DNA from: Haliotis asinina
Lineage: Eukaryota > Mollusca > Gastropoda > Lepetellida > Haliotidae
Assembly (NCBI RefSeq): GCF_037392515.1
Contig: NC_090292.1
Location: 45,807,747 to 45,871,746 of the forward strand
Length of the DNA: 64,000 bases
Direction: 5' to 3'
The position numbers and the translations under genes were made by a program. The stretch's first letter is position 1. Each line of letters starts with the position of its first letter. The notes under the pieces were generated by a model. The model was not told the DNA's origin. It saw nothing but the letters and a program-made list of their open reading frames with translations, and made no database searches. Positions 1-11,219 of this stretch are shown here, in pieces.

Positions 1-823
1 GTTTTCGGAAATGATTTCAACGGCATGTTGAGGAAATTCAAAGAATCTTTGAAGGTCAATCGCCCCACTTTCATATGCATCATCAGAATCTGCTGGCCCC
101 TGAGTACAATGTTTGGAGCAACCACCGAGTGCTTGTTAAAGTATTGTAGCAGCAGATGACCATCATATCCACGATAATTGTGGGCTATGACCAATACTTC
201 ATCTTTGTCTTCCTCACCAGCTTGGTCTTCCTGTATAGCCGAATTAGGGACATCCCTCTTTCTCTTCTCGTTTGGCTTCTTGTCAACAAGGGATAGAAGC
301 CACCCTCCCATTTCCTCCAAAGTGTTGTCTCCTCTGAAGACTAGTGATCTAGAAGGCCCTACATCTTCCATTCTCCAAGGACATCGAACACACGTCCCCA
401 ATCGACGTGTCGATGTGTCCCCAATACACCTACCACATCCAAGATGCACTACACACAAGTTTATTATATGAACACCCGTCTCCTGCTGACATTCAAAGTC
501 ATAAAATATAAACTTTTGTTGATCATATTTTGAGACGGTGTCTTGGTCCTCCACTATGGGTGTGACATAGCACAGGTGTTTCTGGGTATGGGGCTCCTTA
601 CAGTTCTTACATAATCGTTTTTCCGAACATGTATGGTTGAAGGTATTGTCCTCCTGATGGCAGTTGGAACAACGATGTAAGAATTGGCACGTGCTAGTCA
701 ACATACCATTTGGATGCATCTCTTTGTGGCGCTGGTAACAATAGGAAGTGGGAAACCACCTCTTGCAGTCCAGGCATGGAATGCCTTCACAGCAAAAGTA
801 AGCTGGTTTCCGGAACACTGAAA
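1..823 (-). CDS. Family B DNA polymerase, N-terminal zinc-binding and 3'-5' exonuclease region (partial)
   Basis: One minus-strand frame stays open from an in-frame stop at about 839 to the left edge. It reads a Cys/His-rich segment (CLDCKRW, CSNCHQED, CKNCKEPHTQKHLC), then an ExoI-like FYDFECQ (D-x-E), then an ExoII-like AHNYRGYDGH, then FKDSLNFLNMPLKSFPK. That order is characteristic of the protein-primed, organellar/viral-type DNA_pol_B_2 family found in Polinton/Maverick elements and relatives. The palm motifs would lie beyond the left edge. Possible splice acceptors (CAG) end at 824 and 818, so this looks like an internal exon with 5' exons upstream or lost. No Polinton integrase or capsid gene is seen nearby, so it may be a fragment. 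The family call is firm; intactness is unknown. Confidence 0.75.
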
Positions 824-839
824 CTGAGAAGAAACGTCA

Positions 840-1110
840 TGGAAACCAACATTTCCAGTTTCATTGTGGTTTCCATGCAACTGAAACTGCACCATTTCAG
901 GATGGTTTCCAGTTCGTTTCATTACCCACACCTCCAAGCGGGATCCAGTTGGTTTCCATGTACGAGTTTATTGTAGGTTTCAACCTGGTTTCCGTGTATG
1001 AGTTTATTGTAGGTTTCAACCTGGTTTCCATGTATGAGTTTACTGTAGGTTTCAACCTGGTTTCCATGTTGTAGTTTCCAACCTAGTACAATACCTAGTT
1101 TCCATGAACT
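840..1110. repeat. GGTTTCC-rich repeat with 36-bp tandem units
   Basis: The words TGGTTTCCATG and GGTTTCAACC recur. From about 950 to 1080 a ~36-bp unit (TGGTTTCCATGTATGAGTTT plus about 16 more bases) repeats a little over three times with few changes. The polymerase frame ends at its left border. A related, partly inverted block lies at 14930-15330. Not coding. Confidence 0.75.
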
Positions 1111-1400
1111 GAAACCTGCTCGTGCCGGCCCTTTATCCGGTCCTCCGGAAAAGATGCTGTTTCATGTCTCACATGTAGCAAATCAGGTATTTTATACAAT
1201 TGCATAATGGTAAAAGGCTTCAGGATGACAAATAACAGAATATAACACAAATTCATTAAAAGTTTATTTATATTCAACAATCTGTTTGTAAACAAACAAT
1301 ATTCGGAATATTCACATTAGTAAATGAAACAAAAGCAAGGGAATAATTAGCAGTGACTATAGAATATTTTCTTAAACACATCAATGTAGATCAGCCCATA

Positions 1401-2179
1401 TCACTTGGCTTCATAGTTCCCAAAGAGAGGAAGAACTGTGTGCTTCTTCTCCTCCGGCCAGTCAGTCGTTTCACAGCCTTTCTGCTTTCCAGCTTCTGAA
1501 ATTTAGAAAATAAACTATCAGTACAAACAAGCATTCGTCAACGATATCCATGGCTAGAGAAAAGAAAACTGTCAAACATTGCTTGATTTGAAATAAACTG
1601 AACCCCATGTCCAATAAGGGAAAAGCTCAAAAAGTATAAACTGAGCATTTGACATCAAAAGTGACCAAAGTTTCAATCACAGAACAGCTTATTGATATAT
1701 GATAGAGTGCAGAGACATGAAGAAATTCTCCCTTGAAAGCCATGATTTATTTTCTGAATGTTACTTACAATGCACATTATGTGTATAGAACTACGATTTA
1801 ACCGTTATTGTGAAAAGACATGTTTTCTTAACCAATAATGTGGAGTCATTCAGGCAGACAAGCTATGAAAATGGGGTCACAAGCATACACTGCAGCATAA
1901 TATGTGCTATTTAAAACTTTTTAAGCTGTATATTTCAAAGGATAAATTGCACTTTTTAAACAGTGCTCATTTTGAAATTCCTTGAATGTACACAGAAAGA
2001 ATCCAAATTAACTTGATATTTTAAAGGTGTCCTTTAAATTTTTAATCTCTGCATGATGTAAAATGACGTTTACTTACTCTGAACATTTTGTCGTTCTTAG
2101 CGTGCAAGCCGTGGGCCTCAGCTTTCCCCACGCCTTCTTAAGTGATCCATCGTGTTCATCCAAATCCGTCAAAAAGCTT
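1401..2179 (-). other. Possible terminal exons 2078-2179 and 1401-1495
   Basis: Two short minus-strand segments have plausible splice signals: acceptor CTCCTTTCAG before 2179, donor AGAGTAAGT after 2078, and acceptor AAATTTCAG before 1495. The first reads FLTDLDEHDGSLKKAWGKLR in its only open frame. Joined in phase, the second soon meets a stop. They could be downstream exons or 3' UTR exons of the transposase gene ending at 2645, or an unrelated remnant. I recognise no domain. The intervening 1496-2077 and 2180-2644 hold no convincing coding sequence. Confidence 0.2.
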
Positions 2180-2644
2180 CTGAAAGGAGACATGTGCATG
2201 ATGCATAACTATAAGTGAAACATGTTTCCAGTTGGAGGTTACAAGAATAGTGACTGTGTCATGCATTTTTACTGATTCCTAGGATTTACATTATTTGGTT
2301 ATGTTGTATGTACATTATGTCCTGTACGGTTCAGGTCACACATACCTTTTTTATGTCAAAATAAGTTGGTCCTGGCTGCCTTCTTCAGTTTTTCCAACAC
2401 TACCCTCCTTTATGCTGAAAACGTAGAAAAAAGTCAGGAACTTGTCGGGTTATAGCTAAAACGGCACCACAGCAAAACGGCACCACAGCAGAATCGTTTG
2501 GTGAAAGCGGCACCAAATTGGCGAAAACGGCTACTGATTACAGGGCTAAAACGTCACCATATATCATTGTTATATTGACTTTATTATTATGTTGACTTTA
2601 TTGTTTAATTGTTTGTAATGTTTAGATGTTTATTTCTCAAGTTA

Positions 2645-2940
2645 TCAAGCATTCTTTTGGGATTTTGGTGGTCCTAAAAAGGACCGTTGAGATAGAGTTG
2701 GATGGGCCCATGAATTGCCGCACATCTCGTCAGGAGTTGGGACAAGGAACTGCTTCCACAGTGAGAAAACCTCATCTTGCCTTGCCGATGACGTCTTTCT
2801 TACATAGGCCTTCAGACGTCCCTCCTGGATGAGCCTGGTCTGCAGGGGAAGGAGTTTAGCCTCCTGGTGTAATTCTGGGACCAGGCGGTAAATTCCCAGC
2901 GACTGCTCCCTCACCTTGTTGTTCATCCGCCTGTGCCTGC
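2645..2940 (-). CDS. MULE-type transposase gene, exon 4 (last recognised)
   Basis: The exon begins after acceptor TTTCTGTTTAG in phase 1, which matches the phase-1 end of exon 3. The joint reads NNFVE then GRHRRMNNKVRE, the conserved C-terminal stretch of MULE transposases. It continues GIYRLVPELHQEAKLLPLQ and ends at a TGA (2647-2645). The last ~25 residues look less conserved, so the true exon may splice further downstream. A different opposite-strand frame over the same region is only a shadow. Product: DDE transposase or a domesticated relative, expected to act in the nucleus. Confidence 0.65.
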
Positions 2941-3061
2941 CTAAACAGAAAAATACATATGGTTATTACTATAAATGTATTATTATTTTATTCAAGAATA
3001 TCGGTAACTTTTATTATTATGATAATGTCTACATGTATGTATTTTGAAATGAAATGTATAC

Positions 3062-3302
3062 CTTCAACAAAGTTGTTAGTCCTGACTGCAATGCTGAAGA
3101 CGGACCAGGTGCGTGGGGTGAACATAGGGTGGGTGATCCATTGACTTTCGAAATAGTCAGTGAGTTGACGCAACATCCCATTAACTAGAACCCTATCCGA
3201 TATTCTGTGGAATAGTCTTGTCACGTCAGCCGCAGGAAGAAATGGGAGCGCCATTAGCTTTCTCACAAACTTGTGAATGTTGTCATCCTCCATGTAAGCT
3301 AC
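3062..3302 (-). CDS. MULE-type transposase gene, exon 3
   Basis: Acceptor TATGTCAG precedes VAYMEDDNIHKFVRK and the exon ends GTTGAAG|GTATAC (phase 1). It encodes about 80 residues including LMALPFLPAADVTRLF, LTDYFESQWI and PRTWSVFSIAVRTNNFVE. These are the helical part and the W-x3-F...RTNN-VEG signature that follow the catalytic core in MULE transposases. Reading past the donor gives a lower-quality tail (HFISKYIHVDIIIII), supporting the splice. It joins exon 2 in phase 0 across a 6.2-kb intron occupied almost wholly by a LINE. Confidence 0.75.
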
Positions 3303-3912
3303 CTGACATAGTACATAAACATATGAATATGATTATTCATGAAAAATGTGAATATGAAACGCATAAAGATTATCAAATGAGTGAGTGAGTGAGTTAATAT
3401 TTAACGTCACATCGGCAATATTGCAGCCATATCGTGACGAGAACATTCTTGAAAAAAGAATTTATGCATATGGTAAAAACCTGTCAACGAAGGACAGTAA
3501 AACAGCTAGAGTATCACAATAAGAATTAAAACTAGCGTGAAAAGTTAAAACCAATATCATTATTCGGACAGTACAATATAAAAACATGCTATAGATCACC
3601 AACAACTGAAGGTAGATCACCATACTAGAGGCCATGGGGACTTACAGTGCTTCTGCTACCTGCATGGTCCCTAGCTGGATTTACACCATCCCTTCAGCTG
3701 CTGGTGATTGTATGCAAGATTAGCCACAAATTAAAATAACAGAAATACTACGGTTAAAAAGTTGGAAAACTAAATTTGACTTTAAATGTTTTGGGACTTA
3801 CGTACCCTCTCAGGAGGACAATAATTTTACGGTACTTCAACCCCAATCGAGGATACAGCCACTAACAATCTCAGTAACTATTTCATCTTCCAATCATAAA
3901 ATACTTATTTAT

Positions 3913-6900
3913 TTACATGTCAGTCAATAAATTCAATTCTTTTAAAAATGCGATAATTAAATGAGAACTTATATTACTAAAAAGGTCCTTCATAGTTCTT
4001 GATTTAAAATAATTGTCCCTTGTGATGGAATATTCAACACAGTCAAGCAAGACATGCTTGACCGTGATTATTTCATCACAAGGGATGCAAAACGGAGGAT
4101 CCTCACCTTTCAACAGATATTCATGCGCATACCTGGTGTGGCCAATACGACATCGTCGTATAATAATGACCTTTTCAAATCTGGACCGACAACCCAAGTA
4201 CGTGTAACCAACATACGGTTTTATCTCAAGTAATTTATTAATACCTACTTGGGTGTCCCACTTCTTCTGCATCAGATCACGGATGTAAAATCTAATGGCA
4301 GCTTTATAATCAGTATAGGGAATATGAAGTGGGGTCACAGATTTGTTTAGCGCTGCCTTAGCAGCAAGGTCAGCCAAAGTGTTCCCAGAGATACCAACAT
4401 GGCTGGGTAACCAACAGACGACAATGTCGTATTGGCCAGTTGCAAGATCATTATACAATTCAATAATTTCTATTAAAAGTGGATGTTTACGAGAAATATT
4501 TTTAATAGCCTGAAGACAAGAAAGAGAGTCTGAATAAATTATATATTGTTTCCATTTAGGGTGTCTTTGAATATATTTAAGAGCTGTTAATATGGCGTTA
4601 GCTTCAGCTGTAAAAATAGAGCTGCAATCTGGTAATCTAGAAGATATTGTTCTGGATCCAATGACAGTGGCACAAGCAACTGCGCCACCGTCCTTGGACC
4701 CATCTGTAAATAAAGATTTATAATTGCTATATTTATGTTTCAATTGGTTATATTCTTGTTTATACTGTAATTGATTTGTTTCTGATTTTTTAAAAGTACT
4801 TAATGTTAGGTCAACTTGTGGCCTAACCAACTGCCAAGGAGGAGAAGAAAGAAGACGGGAAGGAGCTATATTTTCCAGCTCAATGCTAGAAGCAGCAAGA
4901 AATGGCTTAATTCTGAGCCCAAGAGGCGTAACAAGGGAAGACTTTTTGTTATACAAATCCTCATAAAGAGGATTAAAGACACAATTAAATGCGGGATTAG
5001 ATTCATTTGAAGCTAATTTTGTAATGTATTGTAAAGATAGTTTGATACGACGTAAGTTGAGAGAAGGCTCATCAGCTTCGACGTATATACTGTCGATGGG
5101 AGAGGTTCTAAAAGAACCGAGACAAAGTCTTAGGCCTTGGTGGTGCACAGGATCAAGTAGTTTTAGGTTGCTTTGACAAGCTCCACCATATACGATGGAA
5201 CCGTAATCAAGTTTCGATCGGATCAGTGATCTATATAAGTGAAGGAGGGTAGTTTGATCCCCTCCCCATTTTGAATTTGAAACAACCTTTAATAAATCGA
5301 GTGCCTTCAGGCATTTGGCTTTAAGGGATTTAATATGCGGCATAAAGGTCAAATGTGAGTCGACAATAAGTCCCAAGAACTTGGTCTCCTTGACTACTTT
5401 GATTGGGGTATCACTGACATATAGTTCTGGGTCTTTATGGGGTTTGTATTTACGACAGAAGTGTATACAATTGGTTTTTGATTTAGAAAATTTGAAGGCG
5501 TTTTCAAGACACCATTTATCTATTTTGTTTAAACACAGCTGCAATTGCCGTTCAATGGTATGCATATTTTTACCACGACAAGAAATATTAAAATCATCCA
5601 CAAATAAAGATCCATCTATTAAATCATTTAAAACTTTAGATAGACTGTTGATCTTGATGCTAAAAAGAGTGACTGACAAAATACTGCCTTGTGGAACACC
5701 CTGATCCTCATTGTAATGATCAGACACGGTAGAACCCACACGGACTTGAAATTGCCTGTTATTTAAAAATTTGGCTATGAATTCAGGCAAACGACCTCGC
5801 AAACCGAAGTCATGTAAATCTCTCAGAATGCCATATTTCCAAGTAGTGTCATATGCCTTCTCAAGATCAAAAAGATAGACACAGCATGTTGTTGATTAAT
5901 CAGCGCATTTTTCACAAATGATTCTAAACGCACTAAGTGATCGAGTGTACTTCTGTTTTTTCGGAAACCACATTGTATGTCTGCGATAAGGTTATTTGTT
6001 TCCAAGTACCAAACAAGTCGATTATTTATCATGCGTTCCATGGTCTTGCAAACACAGCTTGTTAGTGAAATAGGTCGATAATTGGACGGATCCGTATGAT
6101 CACGTCCACGTTTGGGTATTGGTACTACTATGGCGTCACGCCATGAGGGAGGAAAGTTACCAGATGTCCAAATCTCATCAAAAATATTTAGAAGAGTTTC
6201 TAGGCAGGATTCTGGTAAGTGCTTCAGGAGTTGATAATGTATGTTATCTGCTCCTGCAGCAGTGTCATGAGCTTGATCAAGAGCAGTATGCAGTTCATGA
6301 ATAGAAAAAGTTTCATTATAATCTTCCCCATTATCAGAATTGAAATTAATAGTTTTCTTTTCTTGATGTTTTTGATAATGCTGGAATCTAGGTAAATAAT
6401 TAGAAGAGGAAGAGTGTCTTGCGAGGGTTTCACCCAGTTTATTTGCGATATCTGATTTATCCGTAAGTAACTGATCTCCATGTTTAAGATGATGGACAGT
6501 AGATTTAGTACCTTTGCCTTTAAGTTTTTGGACCATGTTCCATACCTTGGACATGGGTGTCCGAGAATTTATTTTGGAAACATAATTTTGCCAAGTTTGG
6601 CGTTTGTTCTGTTTAAAGGTACGTCGTGCTTTAGCATTTAAAATTTTAAATTTATTTAAATTATGCACCATAGGATGGCGACGGAAATAATGTTCTGCTT
6701 TTTTCCTTGCCTACCTAGCTTGTTTGCACTCATCGTTGAACCATGGTTTTCGTATGTGTGGAACTACAGAGGAATTTGGTATACACTCATCAGCTATGGA
6801 ATTCAGTTCATCAGAAAAGCATTTTATAGCATCGGGGACGTCAATAAAACGTTCAGGTTTAAGTTTTTCAGGACACAGTGTTTCATATAAAGCCCAGTTA

Positions 6901-7600
6901 GCCTTTTTAAAATTTCGTCTTGATGACGGAGGAACATCAGATGGAGTTACAGCTTTTAATATAGTAGGAAAATGGTCACTTCCACAGAGGTCATCGTGGA
7001 CTGACCATTCGAATTCATTTAATAGTTCTGAATTTGTAATTGACAAGTCGAGAGCAGAATAAGTCCCTGTACCAGGATGTAAATATGTGCTGGAACCATC
7101 ATTATAAATACACAAATCATTGTCAGAACAAAAGTCCTCCAACAACTTCCCTTTAGTGTTTATATTTACACTACCCCAGAGTGGGTTGTGCCCATTTAAG
7201 TTTCCCATTATAATACAGGGCTCCGGGAGTTGGTCATATAGAGCTTGAAGATCAGTTTTGGCAAATGTCGAAGATGGCGAAATATAGAGGGAGCATAGCG
7301 TAAACGCTACATGTAAAGTAATTCTCACAGCAACAGCCTGCATATTAGTATTAAGTGAAACGGGGTTTTGAATAACGTTTTGTCTGATTAGAATGGATGA
7401 CCCGCCAGTGGCTCTATCACCCGGAGGTGAAAAACAATGATATGTATTAAAGTGACGAAGGTCAAATGTATCTGTTTGTTTTAAATATGTCTCTTGGAGA
7501 CACAACGCTGAAGGTGTAAAATCTTGGACTAATAGCTGTAATTCATGTAAATTAGTCCTCAATCCTCTGCAGTTCCACTGTACAATATTATTGGAATAAA
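3913..7600 (-). pseudogene. LINE copy 1 ORF2: endonuclease, reverse transcriptase, RNase H (two disablements)
   Basis: The frame opens just after ORF1 with WNCRGL and CLQET of an EEP/APE-type endonuclease, then TYSALDLS and GSDHFP. The canonical GDLN aspartate is Asn here (MGNLNGHNPLWG); copy 2 keeps Asp. The reverse transcriptase follows (PNYRPISLTS, GVPQGSILS, FVDDFNIS), then RNase H (FTDGSKDGG, TAEANAI, YSDSLS, WLPSHVGISGN, LADLAAKAA) and a C-terminal CIPCDE...H...C motif. An in-frame TAG at 6711-6713 replaces a Lys codon of copy 2, and an indel near 5870 shifts frame between 5823-6671 and 3913-5802. No ATG lies between ORF1 and the first endonuclease motif. Presumably non-functional, but recently dead. 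Confidence 0.9.
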
Positions 7601-8872
7601 CTATCTTTTGGGGGGATTTATTGGGGATCTACCCCGCACTCTTTTGGAGTGCAACAAGCTATGTGCCCTAGAATGGACGTTTTCAGAAACGTCCATGTCT
7701 TCAAGAGACCCATATTTATTGAACAATTGAATTTTGTTCTGTGACCCTTTAGGAGTTCTACCACTTTGATGTTTTGAGGCATCAAGCTTTGGCTTCGGTT
7801 TACTTTTCACCGTTTGCTGACTATCAGATGTCGATTGAGACTTTGAGTGTGACTGAGATGATGATTTGTGATCAGAAGACCTTGAGGTACTAGGAAGTGA
7901 TTCCTCAGTCTGTGATGATATAACAGGGTACAAATGCTGTGGAGAATCGCAATTTACCCAAGTCAAGGTAGTTTGGCAGCCTGTGGTTGATGTTGTTTTA
8001 GAGCTAGAAACTGATGATGTTTTTGCTACTGTTGCATAACTTTCTGTAAGATCATATGTCTTTACCAGTTTTTTGGCCTCCGAAAAAGAGATATTTTGGG
8101 TGAATTTTATTTTATTGATCTCCATTTGCTCTTTCCAAATAGGACACTGTTTAGAAAAGGACGAATGGTCGCCTGAGCAATTGGTGCATTTTTTATAATC
8201 GCTGTCACAATCTTCTGTTGTGTGTGTCTTCTCACCACAGTGAGCACACACAACAGACAATGTGCAGGTAGATACACCGTGTCCATATTTCTGGCATTTA
8301 AAACACCTGAGCGGGTTGGGGATGTAGGTATCAACTTGAATGTTGCAGTAGCCTGCCTTCACTGATTTTGGACCATTTGGACATGAGAAAGTAAACAGAT
8401 ACGTATTTGTTTTGACGGTTTCGTTGTTTCTGCGAGTTGAAAAGCGCTTGACATATAGTACACCTTGATCCTTCATTTCAGACCCTATATCAAGTTCCGA
8501 CATGTCATCAAACAATCGATCTCTATCTCTCACGATACCTTTACTTGTATTCAAGGTTTTGTGTGCAGAAACCGTGACGGGAATGCCCACGAAAGATTTA
8601 ATATTCATCAGATTTGTTGCTTGCTGCTTTTTCCCGCACTCGACTAGCAGGGCACCCGAACGTAAGCGTCTGATGTTCTTCACATCCTCAGCAATGCCTT
8701 GAATACCTTTGGATACAGCAAAGGGGTTCAACTTCAAAGGTGTCTTATCAGGAGTCTCAATCACAATGAAACGTGGCCAATACTCAATCGATGTAGACGG
8801 TCTATGGTCAGCATCAACAGGGTCAATATCAAGTGGACGTTTTGTTTTTTTGGTTGGAGTTTCATAAGCCAT
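7601..8872 (-). CDS. LINE copy 1 ORF1, gag-like nucleic-acid-binding protein
   Basis: An intact frame of about 423 codons. I start it at the ATG at 8872 (MAYETPTKK): the upstream in-frame ATG at 9055 is not supported by copy 2, where stops interrupt that stretch. Around residues 210-270 are three zinc knuckles: CFKCQKYGHGVSTC, CAHCGEKTHTTEDC and CTNCSGDHSSFSKQC. A Ser/Gln/Lys-rich low-complexity tail follows. Known role of such proteins: binding LINE RNA to form the retrotransposition RNP. It ends PINPPKR-stop; copy 2 has one fewer C in the preceding C-run and reads on a few codons, so this terminus may be mutated. Confidence 0.85.
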   Translation of the reverse strand: MAYETPTKKTKRPLDIDPVDADHRPSTSIEYWPRFIVIETPDKTPLKLNPFAVSKGIQGIAEDVKNIRRLRSGALLVECGKKQQATNLMNIKSFVGIPVTVSAHKTLNTSKGIVRDRDRLFDDMSELDIGSEMKDQGVLYVKRFSTRRNNETVKTNTYLFTFSCPNGPKSVKAGYCNIQVDTYIPNPLRCFKCQKYGHGVSTCTLSVVCAHCGEKTHTTEDCDSDYKKCTNCSGDHSSFSKQCPIWKEQMEINKIKFTQNISFSEAKKLVKTYDLTESYATVAKTSSVSSSKTTSTTGCQTTLTWVNCDSPQHLYPVISSQTEESLPSTSRSSDHKSSSQSHSKSQSTSDSQQTVKSKPKPKLDASKHQSGRTPKGSQNKIQLFNKYGSLEDMDVSENVHSRAHSLLHSKRVRGRSPINPPKR

Positions 8873-9509
8873 GGTTAGTGTAATACGGTTCATCATCCGA
8901 GCTCCCCACCCACCACGGAGTATCACAAGGACAATGCTAAAGTAAGCGGGCCTCCAGCTTACAGCACCAAGGATATCCGGATGATATACTCCAGCAGAAG
9001 AATTAGAAATAATTAGTCTACCAGATTGGCCCATGAGCCACCGCCTTCTGGGCATAAGACTCTAGGCAAAAGTTCAGAACTTCAAAAATGCATTTTAAAA
9101 TTCGAAAAGCTCAATGAACAAATAGGCCAAGACCGAAAGTAAAAATCCAAATAAAATTTGTGCAATGATATATATACTCCATGCACAGGGCTTGGCATGA
9201 CCAGCCGATTGGTCGAACCGGGCCCATTCGACCACCCGTCTAGGTGAAGTCAGGGCCAAAGTGGTGTGTTGGGCAATGGAACGCAGTTAAAAGCCCCAGT
9301 GCCCTCAACCACCAGGATCCCGTCCTCCACCGACACGGGACGCAACCCACGGCAAACGGGTTGGTGGACCAAATATGCCCCCGGGTCCACTACGGGGGTG
9401 TCGGCGAGCTCTTCGCGTTACCCAGCACCCACCACGAGGAGGTGGCTCGCCACGGGTGCCAGATTATCAAATGTCAAATGCAACGAATATATTATATATA
9501 TGAACGTAC

Positions 9510-9956
9510 CTGTAGACCCAGTTCTTGACATTTCCGCCAAACTGCTTGGGTCATGTGGAACAAACACCCACGGATACGGATGTCGGGCATAGACTTCCGT
9601 ACTCCTTTCCAGGCAGCCAACTCAAAATCCAAGATTATTGTTTTCACTGTTGGTTTCTTCGGAAGAGCCTCTAGGATGGTCTTGAAAATCTTGACATAAT
9701 CAGATGTCCTCCGCCTTGACATGATAACAAACACAAGAGGCACCAGCTTAAAGTCCTTGCCAGCGCACACAAAAGCATGAATAGTCAGTAGCTGATGGAA
9801 CGGCCTTTTGACAATCTTAAAAGTACCGTCCAAGAACCACTGCCAACTCACACACAAGTGTTGTAATTGCCGGACAGTGGCAAACACCAAATGCCTCTCG
9901 CCTTTGTTTCTTATGTCACCACGCAAGAAGTAGTCAGGTAAAAAATTGTCGTCCAA
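9510..9956 (-). CDS. MULE-type transposase gene, exon 2 (catalytic core)
   Basis: 447 bp, phase 0 at both ends: acceptor TTCTACTTTCAG before LDDNFLPDYFLRG, donor CTACAG|GTACGT after CQELGLQ. It encodes the MULE DDE core: WFLDGTFKIVKRPFHQLLTI with the first Asp, then VPLVFVIMSRRRTSDY, then IILDFELAAWKGVRK with the second Asp, then GCLFHMTQAVWRKCQ with the C-x2-H signature. No stops or frameshifts. The intact core and good splice sites suggest either a recently active Mutator-like element or a domesticated gene. I see no Mutator terminal inverted repeats around it. Confidence 0.85.
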
Positions 9957-10062
9957 CTGAAAGTAGAAGAAAAGTAACATTACACAAGAGCAAAGTTTTT
10001 AAAAAAATATTTATGTTTATGTATTACTATAGATTTTACACAGCCATATAACAAACATGTAC

Positions 10063-10215
10063 CTGAAAGTCCAAAGACCGAGGTTCTTTAGGACGAAGAA
10101 GCTCCCTCGTTCTATTGGTCATCCTCACTAAAGTGGCTTGGTTCTGACGACCTCCAGGCTTGTCCGGATCGACGTGGTTTTGCTGAGCCTCCTCAACAAT
10201 ACTGGCTCCCGACAT
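10063..10215 (-). CDS. MULE-type transposase gene, exon 1 (start codon)
   Basis: 153 bp = 51 codons from ATG at 10215 to donor TTTCAG|GTACAT. It starts MSGASIVEEAQQ and ends RPKEPRSLDFQ, joining exon 2 in phase 0. The N-terminal extension is hydrophilic with no obvious zinc finger; MULE proteins often carry WRKY/FLYWCH-type fingers here, so this gene has a short N-terminus or lacks that domain. Start chosen because the frame upstream becomes AT-rich and no earlier ATG gives a better product. Confidence 0.65.
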
Positions 10216-11219
10216 ATAGATATTGTTTTATAGATTTTTCCTTCACCTGCAGAATATAACAACTGCACAATGACACAACCGTTAATACACTTACCGTTAA
10301 TGTCGGATTAATTACACAGGTAACAAGTCCGGACAATCATTAAACAAACACGATAATTACCTCCACTCTCACTCTGATCGCTGTCAACTGACCAGGTTGG
10401 GGTGGGTGACAATGACGGTGTTTTCCCTCTTCAAACGAATCTCCGAACTGGACTACCGAGGCAGGACACGTTGTTGTTTTGTTTCTTACACTGCAACGCC
10501 AGTACGTTCGGTTCGGTCATATTACACTCTTGATAACAATGAAGTGTCGAATAAAAAGAATAAATATCAATTTGCAAAGTGTAGAATATACTAGATGAAA
10601 AGAATCCAGGTCAACCAATTCATATACTGTTTTTGGGTTGGCAATCCATCATTGTATACCCATATATTCTTCATATCAAAAACTCTTCGCAACCTTTTCT
10701 GGGCCTAACACAATCCACATTTCTTCATTCAGAGTTCGTTAAATCTTGATATGATAAGCATAACACTACTTACATCAGATGGCAAACCTAAATTATCTCA
10801 TAAATCAATAATATGAAAATATTCAATATTAGTTTGAAAACATTGTGAAATTTCAATTTTGAAATTTCACTCAAACAATGCACCAAATCAGGTCAGAGAA
10901 TCCCTAACCTATAAAGGCAAAATAACTCACTATCCCCAACTACATTGTTTTCAAAGGTGCAAATATCAAAAGCAATATGAAAAGGATTTCTTAAACAAAT
11001 ATTCGTATTTATAAATACGTTTGAAGTTATTTTGAGTCATAACAAGCACATTAGCAATAATATACTAGAGATATTTGTGTTTTAATTTTTTCTTGCAAAG
11101 ATACTTTTTCATTCATTAACACAATGAACGATTTTAATCGTGTGTGAGCTGATCCAAATCAGAGTAATATTGAGTTCTTGAATTAACCGAGTGCTGAGTG
11201 AAGGAAGCCATCTCTCTTG
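10216..11219. other. Upstream intergenic region, nothing recognised
   Basis: AT-rich sequence upstream of the transposase gene start. It presumably includes its promoter, but I see no clear TATA/initiator pair or conserved element, and no coding frame worth reporting. Confidence 0.5.

Larger units (their letters stand above)
3380..9460 (-). mobile_element. Full-length LINE, copy 1 (I-superfamily-like, with RNase H), 13-bp TSD
   Basis: A 6.08-kb non-LTR retrotransposon on the minus strand. The 5' end is GGCACCCGTGGCGAGCCACC at 9460, the same first base as copy 2 at 48231. The 3' end is a CACTCACTCACTC tail at 3380. It is flanked by the 13-bp direct repeat AGATTATCAAATG at 3367-3379 and 9461-9473, a clear target-site duplication. 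Layout: GC-rich 5' UTR (8873-9460), ORF1 gag-like, ORF2 with endonuclease, reverse transcriptase, RNase H and a terminal CCHC, then a ~530-bp 3' UTR. The RNase H domain suggests the I superfamily; the exact clade is not determined. It sits, in the same orientation, inside an intron of the MULE-type gene. Confidence 0.93.

Noticed and set aside
8873..9055. Upstream ATG (9055) as the true start of LINE ORF1
   Set aside because: Copy 2 carries stops in the corresponding stretch while the downstream ATG is conserved in both copies.
1..10215. Polymerase fragment and MULE-type gene as one Polinton element
   Set aside because: Polintons use an rve integrase, not a MULE transposase, and no terminal repeats or capsid genes connect them.
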